DNA from: JAJPIG01 sp035504735
Lineage (GTDB): Bacteria; Desulfobacterota; Binatia; Binatales; Binataceae
Assembly: GCA_035504735.1 (NCBI GenBank)
Contig: DATJRJ010000003.1
Location: 1-15,271, forward strand
Reading direction: 5' to 3'
DNA length: 15,271 bases
Position 1 is the first letter of the stretch. Each line of letters starts with the position of its first letter. The translations under genes and the position numbers were made by a program. Under the pieces are notes generated by a model. The model was not told the DNA's origin and searched no databases. It saw only the letters and a list, made by a program, of their open reading frames with translations. Of this stretch, positions 1-4,895 are shown in pieces.

Positions 1-1
1 C

Positions 2-1822
2 TCGCTGTATCGGCAGTTCGCCCTGACGATCGCATTTTCGGTCCTGCTCTCGTGCTTCAACGCTCTCACGCTGAGCCCGGCGCTCGGCGCATTGTTGCTG
101 CGTCCCAGAAGCGCCAGGACGAGCGGCGGGCCGCTCGCGCATATTTTCGGGCTGTTCAACGCGGGTTTTGAACGGGCGCGAAACGGCTACCTGCGGACCT
201 GCAATCTGCTCATCCGCAAGGTTGCAGTGGCGATCCTGATTTTGGTGGGCTTTGCCGTGCTTGCGGGCGCACTTGGAAAGATTCTGCCGCAAGCGTTCCT
301 GCCCGATGAAGACCAGGGCTATTTTCTGATGAACGTCGAACTCCCGCCGGCGGCTTCGCTTGAGCGTACCAACGTGGTGATGCGGCAGATCGACGCGATC
401 CTGAAGAACGAGCCGGGCATCCACTACTACAACGCTGTCTCCGGCTTCAGCATCCTCTCGCAGACCGCCAGCAGCCGGAGCGGACTGTATTTCTGCCAGC
501 TTCAGCCGTACGGCCAACGCCGCACTGCCGCGGTGCAATCGGCGGCGATCGTGGCTGATGTAAACCGCAAAATGGCGGCCCTGCCCCAAGCGCAAGCTTA
601 CGCATTTTTGCCGCCGGCCATTCCAGGCATCGGCCAGGCTGGCGGTGTCGATTTCTTCATTCAGGATCGGGCCGGCAAAACCGTCGATTATCTCTGGCAG
701 AATACGCAGAAATTCCTTGCCGCAGCGAAAAAACGCCCCGAGTTGGCGGGGATGAACCTGGTCTTCGATCCGTATGTTCCGCAGATGTTCGCCGCGGTCA
801 ACAAGGACAAGGTCTTTAAGCTCGGTATTTCCATCCACGACGTGTACAGCGCTTTGCAGACCCTGCTTGGCGGCTATTACGTCGATCAGTTCAACCGCTT
901 CGGGCGCGTATGGAAGGTGTTCGTGGAAGCGGAGCCGCAATACCGCGCCACAGCGAGCGATGTCGGTCACTTTTACGTCCGCAATCAACAGGGCTCGATG
1001 GTTCCGCTGTCGACGCTGGTCGATATGAAGCGGGTGTTCGGTCCCGAATACACTACCCGCTTCAACGAATATCGCAGCATCGAGATCTTCGCGCTGCCGG
1101 CGGCCGGCTACAGCACCGGCGAGGCGATGAACGCGGTAGCCGCGGTGGCAAATGAAGTCCTGCCGCGTGACATGGGCTATGCGTGGAATGGGATCTCGTA
1201 TCAGCAATCGGTCGCCGGCGGTGGAGCCGGCGTGTTCGCGCTGTCGCTGGTGTTTGTATTTCTGATCCTGGCCGCTCTCTATGAGAGCTGGTCGCTGCCC
1301 TTCAGCGTCCTGCTGAGCGTGCCGGTGGCGGTATGCGGCGCATTTTTCGGCCTCTGGTCACGAGGTCTCGATAATGACGTCTATGCCCAGATCGGTCTCA
1401 TAATGCTGATCGGCCTGTCGGCCAAGAATGCGATCCTGATCGTCGAGTTTGCCAAAGCCGAACTCGCGAAGGGCGAATCGATAGTCGCGGCGGCGCTCAA
1501 CGGCGCCCGCGTACGTCTGCGGCCGATTCTCATGACCTCTTTCGCCTTTATCTTCGGGCTGTTTCCGCTGTGGACCGCGCTGGGTGCCGGCGCCCAGTCG
1601 CGTCGCCTGATCGGGACGGTCACGATAACCGGCATGATCTTCTCGAGCTCCTTCGCGATCTTCCTGGTTCCGGTGCTGTTTGTCGTGGTCGAATGGATTT
1701 CCAACCGGCTTCAAGACAATCGCGTCGAGATCGGGTCAATATCGGAAGTCCAGGCATCCCGGCCGCCGGCTGAAACTACTCCGGGTCGTGCGGCTTCGGG
1801 AGCTGGCCAATCTCGAAAGTAG
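2..1822 (+). CDS. RND efflux transporter, HAE1/AcrB-type inner-membrane subunit (5' partial)
   Basis: This is the C-terminal half of a proton-driven resistance-nodulation-division pump that works in the inner membrane with a periplasmic adaptor and an outer-membrane channel. The reading frame is open from base 2 and continues upstream, so the start is outside the window; 606 residues are visible of the roughly 1040-1060 usual for HAE1 proteins. The opening residues read YRQFALTIAFSVLLSCFNAL and LSPALGALLLRP, the conserved end of the first membrane block. LPDEDQGYF follows the next membrane helix (near base 300), as in AcrB. The last third carries four or five hydrophobic helices, including LAALYESW and GLSAKNAILIVEF (about 1285-1455) and a GAGAQSRR loop. 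The proton-relay Asp pair of TM4 would lie upstream. The tail after the last helix is polar and Pro/Ala rich. No adaptor or outer-membrane gene is visible, so substrate class is unknown. A later TTG at 92 is an internal codon, not the start. Confidence 0.95.
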   Translation, partial: SLYRQFALTIAFSVLLSCFNALTLSPALGALLLRPRSARTSGGPLAHIFGLFNAGFERARNGYLRTCNLLIRKVAVAILILVGFAVLAGALGKILPQAFLPDEDQGYFLMNVELPPAASLERTNVVMRQIDAILKNEPGIHYYNAVSGFSILSQTASSRSGLYFCQLQPYGQRRTAAVQSAAIVADVNRKMAALPQAQAYAFLPPAIPGIGQAGGVDFFIQDRAGKTVDYLWQNTQKFLAAAKKRPELAGMNLVFDPYVPQMFAAVNKDKVFKLGISIHDVYSALQTLLGGYYVDQFNRFGRVWKVFVEAEPQYRATASDVGHFYVRNQQGSMVPLSTLVDMKRVFGPEYTTRFNEYRSIEIFALPAAGYSTGEAMNAVAAVANEVLPRDMGYAWNGISYQQSVAGGGAGVFALSLVFVFLILAALYESWSLPFSVLLSVPVAVCGAFFGLWSRGLDNDVYAQIGLIMLIGLSAKNAILIVEFAKAELAKGESIVAAALNGARVRLRPILMTSFAFIFGLFPLWTALGAGAQSRRLIGTVTITGMIFSSSFAIFLVPVLFVVVEWISNRLQDNRVEIGSISEVQASRPPAETTPGRAASGAGQSRK

Positions 1823-1860
1823 TTAGTAGGCCGCTTAGCTGCGGGAGGCGGACGAAAAAG

Positions 1861-1885
1861 GCCGCGACCATATAGGACTCGCGGC
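1861..1885. other. Hairpin downstream of the RND gene, possible weak terminator
   Basis: A perfect 7-bp stem (GCCGCGA at 1861-1867 with TCGCGGC at 1879-1885) encloses an 11-nt loop about 40 nt past the RND stop codon. On the + strand it is followed by a broken T-rich stretch (CCTTTTAA at about 1893-1900). On the minus strand it is followed directly by CTTTTTC. It may help separate the pump gene from the sigma-factor unit, but the T tract on the coding side is poor. Confidence 0.3.
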
Positions 1886-1974
1886 GAGTAAGCCTTTTAA
1901 GCGTAGATTAGCGGTTCTTATCGAAATAGGCCGCTTATATTCATGGGAACGAGACTGCCCCGCGGCCGGGACAC

Positions 1975-2002
1975 GTAAACGATTGAGAGCGTGGTTTCGT
2001 CC
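1975..2002 (+). promoter_or_regulatory. Candidate ECF-type promoter upstream of the sigma-factor gene
   Basis: GTAAAC (1975-1980), a 17-nt spacer and CGTCC (1998-2002) resemble the AAC-containing -35 and CGTC -10 elements used by many ECF sigma factors, with the usual spacing. Autoregulation is common in such units, and this site lies about 110 nt before the sigma start. A closer GGAAC core occurs nearby (1946-1950) but has no matching -10 at the right distance. This is a pattern match by eye only. Confidence 0.22.
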
Positions 2003-2117
2003 AACCCAATGTGGAGCTAACATGCGCACAACGGCTGCCAGCCGGTCAGGGATTACCGCGTGAAGGTGGCGCGGGAGGCGCCCACGACCGAAGCTTTAGC
2101 CGGACGGATCAACTTAG

Positions 2118-2684
2118 GTGGGGCCTTCCGATGAGGACTTGTGCGCGAGAATTGCCGAGCGCGACTCTCAGGCGTTCGATCTCATCGTCGAACGGCATCA
2201 GGCGCGGGCTTATCGCCTGGCCTGCTCTATACTGGGCAATGAGGCCGACGCGCGGGACGTCTCGCAGGACGCTTTTCTCCGGCTCTACGAAGCGGCCCAC
2301 ACCTTCGACCGCCGAGCCCGATTTTCGACGTGGTTTTACCGCATCCTGGTCAACCTCTGCATCGACCATCAGCGGCGTAATCGATGGTGGCGAAAGGTCG
2401 TGCCGCTTGCCGGTCCCGACGATGATCCCGACGCGATCCAGATCGATCCCCCGTCATCCGAGCCCGCCCCGCTCGAAAAGGTGCTGTTGCAGCAATCGGT
2501 CGAGCAGCTCAATCGCGCCTTGGGCGGATTGTCGGCCCATCAGCGCACTGCGGTGTTGCTCCAGGCCCAACAGGGATTTACCAGTAAAGAGATTGCGGCG
2601 GTCCTCAACTGTTCGGAGAATACCGCTCGCGTCCATCTTCATCGTGCAATTACGCACCTGCGGAAGGTGCTGAAGGACGAATGA
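2118..2684 (+). CDS. ECF-family RNA polymerase sigma factor (sigma-70 family)
   Basis: This 188-residue protein is the usual size for an extracytoplasmic-function sigma factor and has the two expected domains. Sigma region 2 spans about residues 18-86 and includes DARDVSQDAFLRLYEA and FSTWFYRILVN, the core-binding and -10-reading helices. Region 4 spans about 125-183 and includes the helix-turn-helix TSKEIAAVLNCSENTARVH for -35 recognition. Between them lies an acidic, Pro-rich linker with no region 3, as expected for ECF members. The start is a GTG directly after an in-frame TAG at 2115-2117, so it is the furthest upstream start possible; the Shine-Dalgarno is weak. The gene ends 3 nt before a membrane zinc-finger anti-sigma gene, which should hold this factor inactive until an envelope signal arrives. 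The promoter class it reads is unknown. Confidence 0.93.
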   Translation: MGPSDEDLCARIAERDSQAFDLIVERHQARAYRLACSILGNEADARDVSQDAFLRLYEAAHTFDRRARFSTWFYRILVNLCIDHQRRNRWWRKVVPLAGPDDDPDAIQIDPPSSEPAPLEKVLLQQSVEQLNRALGGLSAHQRTAVLLQAQQGFTSKEIAAVLNCSENTARVHLHRAITHLRKVLKDE

Positions 2685-2687
2685 CCG

Positions 2688-3215
2688 ATGTGGTCCGCAC
2701 ATCATCCTGAAACCGCCTTGCTGCCGTATCTCAACGGCGAGCTCAGCGTCGAGGAAAGCGCGCGTCTGCGCGCTCATCTGAAGGACTGTGCGCGATGCCA
2801 GGAAGAACTCGCTGCTGCTGAAACGGTGATCCAGCAGGTCGCGCGCCGCGTCGAACAAATCCCGGAGCCCGACTGGACGGCTTATAATTACCAGTTGCGG
2901 CGCAAGCTCAATGCCCGGCGGAGCGAGCCCGTCCGGCGCTGGCGTCCGGGATTGGTATGGGCGTCGGCGGCGGCGACCGCGGCGGTCGCCGCCAGCGCGA
3001 TCGTGCTGGCGTTGACACTCGCGCCGAGACCGCGGCCGGCGATGGTCGCGGTCGATCAGCTCGAGGTCGAAGGGGAGCTCGCCGATGCGAACATCGGCTT
3101 GCTGCGCGCTTACCCGGTCGTCGAGAACATGGATCTGTTGGAGAACTACGACGTGATTAAAAACCTCGATCAGCTCGCGCCGCCCAGCCGCCCGCATGTG
3201 GTGTCGCGGTCGTAG
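2688..3215 (+). CDS. Membrane-anchored zinc-finger anti-sigma factor
   Basis: This 175-residue protein has an N-terminal zf-HC2-type anti-sigma domain with the ZAS motif H30-x3-C34-x2-C37 (HLKDCARC). One hydrophobic Ala/Val-rich membrane helix follows at about 89-112, then a C-terminal part of about 60 residues that would face the periplasm. Known relatives sequester the co-transcribed ECF sigma factor at the membrane and release it on a signal. The C-terminal part repeats short Asn/Asp/Leu-rich phrases (VENMDLLENYDVIKNLDQL) that I do not recognise as a defined sensor domain; it may contact the secreted proteins encoded next. The start codon is 3 nt after the sigma stop codon, consistent with coupled translation. 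The last 20 nt overlap the next gene. No catalytic or redox cysteine pair beyond the zinc motif is visible. Confidence 0.9.
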   Translation: MWSAHHPETALLPYLNGELSVEESARLRAHLKDCARCQEELAAAETVIQQVARRVEQIPEPDWTAYNYQLRRKLNARRSEPVRRWRPGLVWASAAATAAVAASAIVLALTLAPRPRPAMVAVDQLEVEGELADANIGLLRAYPVVENMDLLENYDVIKNLDQLAPPSRPHVVSRS

Positions 3216-3552
3216 CGTAATCGTAGGTGCGAGCTTGCTCGCCGCGCTGGCTTTGGTTGGAATCCGACCGGCGATGGCACAAACGCAACCGCCGGACTTG
3301 CAGATGCTGCTCAATCTCGATCTGTTCTCCTCCTCAGGTTCCGGAAATTCCCAGGCCCCGGCGCCGGGCGGCTCGATGCTCGACCAAATCCAGGCGCTGC
3401 GGCAGATGGGGTACCTGCAAGGCGGTAAGCAGAGCGCGCCGCCTCCCCCTCCGGACTACAACGGCGGAGGCGGCGGGCCGCCGGGCAATGGACCGGGCGG
3501 CGGGGATGCGCTCGCGCCGTGGCTGTCTGATTTTCTGGGGGGCAATCGATGA
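3196..3552 (+). CDS. Small secreted Gly/Pro-rich protein of the sigma/anti-sigma unit
   Basis: This 118-residue hypothetical protein has a clear Sec signal peptide: a basic N-terminus, a hydrophobic core (residues 8-23) and a probable AMA|Q cleavage after residue 28. The mature part starts with a short leucine-rich segment (LQMLLNLDLF) and a Ser/Gly/Ala/Pro linker. A helix-like stretch (MLDQIQALRQMGYLQGG) follows, then a Pro run and Gly-rich low-complexity tail, ending in PWLSDFLGGNR. No enzymatic motif is visible. The start lies inside the anti-sigma gene (20-nt overlap) without an obvious Shine-Dalgarno, so expression probably depends on translational coupling. The stop overlaps the next gene in an ATGA. 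Its place between the anti-sigma and the repeat protein suggests a periplasmic or surface partner in the same circuit, but that is inference; it has no family name that I can give. Confidence 0.72.
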   Translation: MWCRGRSVIVGASLLAALALVGIRPAMAQTQPPDLQMLLNLDLFSSSGSGNSQAPAPGGSMLDQIQALRQMGYLQGGKQSAPPPPPDYNGGGGGPPGNGPGGGDALAPWLSDFLGGNR

Positions 3553-4079
3553 TCGGGACATCGCGATGGGCGCTGGCCCTGGTGCTGGCCGCTTTGATGA
3601 TCGGTGCGGCCGTATATCCGGTGCACGCGCAGGAACCGATGAGTGATGCGGAGCGCGCGCTCTCCTCACAATACCCGGAGCAATGGGCGCATCTAACACC
3701 CCAACAGCGCGATCAGGTACTCAATAATTATCGCCAATGGCAGCGGATGTCGCCGGAGGAGCGGCACGCCGCGCAGCAGAATTATGAGGAGTTTCGCCGC
3801 CTGCCACCCGAAGAGCGCCAGCAAGTGCTCCAAGGGTTGCATCGCTGGCGCGCCCTGCCTCCCGCCGAGCGTCAGAATTTGCGCGAGGCCTATGGACGTT
3901 ACACGCGTCTGCCGCCTGAGCGCCGTCAATGGATGGTCCAGCGCTTTCAACAATTCCAGCATCTGCCGCCGGCACAGCGCCAGCATGTCATGGAGAACTA
4001 TCGTCGCTGGCGCCAGATGACTCCGCAGCAGCGGCAGGAAGTGCGCGCGCGCTTCGGCAAGAACCACCATCAGCATTAG
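3549..4079 (+). CDS. Secreted DUF3106-like repeat protein
   Basis: This 176-residue protein starts with a Sec signal peptide (hydrophobic residues 8-23, probable cut after VHA at about residue 27). A short linker follows, and then a region made almost wholly of an 18-residue repeat. Six full units begin at residues 50, 68, 86, 104, 122 and 140, and a partial seventh begins at 158. The consensus is roughly [PST]P-x-[EQ]-R-x6-Y/F-x2-[WF]-x3-[LM]. The phrases LPPEERQ and TPQQRQ match what I know of DUF3106 proteins and recall the LTPEQR-type segments of Spy/CpxP/ZraP-like periplasmic proteins. The C-terminus is His-rich (KNHHQH), which could bind metal. It is the last gene of the unit and overlaps the previous one by 4 nt. 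A role as a periplasmic sensor, chaperone or matrix protein linked to the anti-sigma factor is inferred, not shown. Confidence 0.85.
   Translation: MIGTSRWALALVLAALMIGAAVYPVHAQEPMSDAERALSSQYPEQWAHLTPQQRDQVLNNYRQWQRMSPEERHAAQQNYEEFRRLPPEERQQVLQGLHRWRALPPAERQNLREAYGRYTRLPPERRQWMVQRFQQFQHLPPAQRQHVMENYRRWRQMTPQQRQEVRARFGKNHHQH
3696..4061 (+). repeat. Tandem 18-codon (54-bp) repeats inside the DUF3106-like gene
   Basis: Six complete 54-bp units and one partial unit lie head to tail without any phase slip: TPQQR, SPEER, PPEER, PPAER, PPERR, PPAQR and TPQQR recur every 18 residues. The units are conserved at protein level (Pro at position 2, Arg at position 5, aromatic residues near 12 and 15, Leu/Met at 18) but the DNA has diverged. 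That points to old duplication under protein-level selection rather than recent slippage. Confidence 0.9.
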
Positions 4080-4105
4080 CCGCCGCAATCGGTGCCGGAG
4101 GCCGT

Positions 4106-4144
4106 GATCTTTAGCGCGAGTGCTTGGGCTGCGCTCGGGATGAC
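4106..4144 (-). repeat. REP-like repeat arm, copy 1
   Basis: Read on the minus strand, this begins GTCATCCCGAGCGCAGC and ends in AGATC. It matches the arm at 4199-4241 at the GTCATCC(C/T)GAGCGCAGC end and is more diverged toward the other end. It is a solitary copy next to the paired arms. Confidence 0.6.
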
Positions 4145-4198
4145 AAGCGAGGACACTCGCGTCGCGCCACGATTCCATAGCGAGAGCATTTCAGCGGG

Positions 4199-4322
4199 GT
4201 CATCCTGAGCGCAGCGAGTCTGCGAGCGGATTCGAAGGATCTCGCGCGGCATCTTTTGCCGCGTGATTACGTGCGGGGGCGCGGGATCCTTCGATTCGGT
4301 CGCCTTCGGCTCAGAGGATGAC
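4199..4322. repeat. Inverted-repeat (REP/MITE-like) element with internal hairpin
   Basis: The left arm (4199-4241) runs from GTCATCCTGAGCGCAGCGAG to TCGAAGGATC. The right arm (4285-4322) is its imperfect reverse complement, starting GATCCTTCGA and ending GCTCAGAGGATGAC. The inner 10 bp (TCGAAGGATC at 4232-4241 against 4285-4294) pair perfectly, and the outer ends pair apart from a 2-nt insertion. Between them lies a further 6-bp hairpin, CGCGGC at 4245-4250 with GCCGCG at 4258-4263. No transposase is encoded. The GTCATCCTGAGCG...CGAAGGATC type of arm resembles dispersed palindromic repeats I have seen in many GC-rich genomes. It may act as a transcript-end stabiliser or be a non-autonomous mobile relic. 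Confidence 0.7.
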
Positions 4323-4404
4323 AGGAGTGCCAGCAGCCTCCGCTCAAACTGACCCAAGCGGCCAACGATCGATGACCGAGGGCGCGGGTCGTATCCAGGT
4401 GAGA

Positions 4405-4605
4405 TTATTTAAGCATGGCTTTGATTCCGACTTTGCGGAGTGCGCTCACCGCTGAGTGGCTGTCTCGTTCGGCCACGCGCAAAATCGGATAGACCAGGAG
4501 AACCTGGCCCTTCGCGATAATATTGGCATTGACCAGTACCTCAATCGCGCGCGCAAGAACGCGTCGTTGGGCACCCTTCTGAGCTGGTATGACAATCTTG
4601 GCCAT
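4405..4605 (-). CDS. Small hypothetical protein (66 aa), weakly supported
   Basis: This minus-strand ORF would encode a basic protein of 66 residues starting MAKIVIPAQKGAQRR and ending SALRKVGIKAMLK, with a Val/Leu-rich middle (AIEVLVNANI and GQVLLVYPILRV). I do not recognise a family. The ATG at 4605-4603 is preferred over an upstream one at 4644, which would add only 13 unlikely residues. There is no clear Shine-Dalgarno. A TATATT hexamer on the minus strand (4648-4643) could be a -10 element, giving a leader of about 30 nt, but its -35 match is poor. It is the only minus-strand candidate and lies alone between repeats and an AT-rich patch. The basic N-terminus and plausible amino-acid composition favour a real gene or a gene remnant; chance cannot be excluded. 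Confidence 0.35.
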   Translation of the reverse strand: MAKIVIPAQKGAQRRVLARAIEVLVNANIIAKGQVLLVYPILRVAERDSHSAVSALRKVGIKAMLK

Positions 4606-4753
4606 AGATAGCTTAAAAATGCCATAGTGGCCACGTAGTGTCAATATAGCTCTTTGTAACTATCTAGTGATAAAAATAACCCGCCAAAGCTGGAATTTTC
4701 GTTACCAAAGGCCTTTCTAGCCGATCTTTGAAGGGGCCACTCGATGCGAGCGA

Positions 4754-4771
4754 CCTCGGCAGGAGCCGAGG
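4754..4771 (+). other. Strong hairpin with AGGA loop upstream of the amidohydrolase
   Basis: CCTCGGC (4754-4760) and GCCGAGG (4765-4771) form a perfect 7-bp stem closed by an AGGA tetraloop. No T tract follows, so it is not a simple terminator. It lies about 20 nt before a second hairpin and about 125 nt before the amidohydrolase start, and may be part of a structured leader. Confidence 0.45.
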
Positions 4772-4792
4772 CCCTCTGTGCTATGAGACCAT

Positions 4793-4820
4793 CGCCGGGA
4801 GCGGCGGTCCTTTCTTATTT
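4793..4820 (+). terminator. Possible intrinsic terminator or attenuator
   Basis: CGCCG (4793-4797) pairs with CGGCG (4802-4806) around a GGAG loop, and a T-rich run (TTTCTTATTT, 4811-4820) follows after four bases. The form fits a short rho-independent terminator. Because it stands only 75 nt before the amidohydrolase start and no gene ends just before it, it could be an attenuator in a leader or a stop for transcription entering from the left. The short stem limits confidence. Confidence 0.35.
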
Positions 4821-4840
4821 CCGCGAGACGCTTGTATGAT
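4812..4840 (+). promoter_or_regulatory. Candidate sigma-70 promoter for the amidohydrolase
   Basis: TATGAT (4835-4840) matches five of six bases of the -10 consensus. TTCTTA (4812-4817), 17 nt upstream, matches three of six bases of the -35. Transcription would begin near 4847, leaving a leader of about 50 nt. If this is the true promoter, the two hairpins just upstream are not in the mRNA and the T-rich tract is part of the promoter. Confidence 0.25.
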
Positions 4841-4882
4841 CCCACGCGCACGGTCAGCGGACCCCAGATTCTCGGACTCGCA

Positions 4883-4889
4883 AAGGAAG
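4883..4889 (+). promoter_or_regulatory. Ribosome binding site that sets the amidohydrolase start
   Basis: AAGGAAG ends six bases before the ATG at 4896. No comparable site precedes the in-frame upstream starts at 4728 (TTG) or 4836 (ATG), so 4896 is preferred. Confidence 0.75.
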
Positions 4890-4895
4890 TCTGCG

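Larger units (their letters stand above)
4080..4895. other. Long intergenic region between the sigma unit and the catabolic cluster
   Basis: About 815 bases separate the DUF3106-like gene from the amidohydrolase start. From left to right I see three REP-like repeat arms (4106-4322), one weak minus-strand ORF (4405-4605), and an AT-rich patch (about 4606-4700) with the palindrome AAAGGCCTTT at 4707-4716. Two GC-rich hairpins follow (4754-4771 and 4793-4806) with a T-rich tract, and then a possible promoter. I see no tRNA, rRNA or convincing larger gene here. The stretch marks a functional boundary between two gene groups. Confidence 0.7.

Noticed and set aside
1835..2029. Minus-strand ORF of 64 residues between the pump and sigma genes
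   Set aside because: No family-like sequence and no good ribosome site; it overlaps the hairpin and the candidate promoter, so it is most likely chance.
2454..3314. Minus-strand ORF of 286 residues opposite the sigma and anti-sigma genes
   Set aside because: It lies antisense to two clearly recognised genes and has the Arg/His-rich composition typical of antisense reading in GC-rich DNA.
4076..4357. Minus-strand ORF of 93 residues over the repeat cluster
   Set aside because: Its sequence is mostly translated REP-like repeat arms, so it does not look like a protein gene.
4080..4404. Possible CRISPR array in the repeat-bearing gap
   Set aside because: There are only three imperfect arms in alternating orientation with unequal spacing and no cas genes; the form is REP/MITE-like instead.
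4728..4895. N-terminal extension of the amidohydrolase from a TTG at 4728
   Set aside because: The added 56 residues have no family similarity and cover two hairpins; the ATG at 4896 has a good ribosome site and the typical N-terminus.
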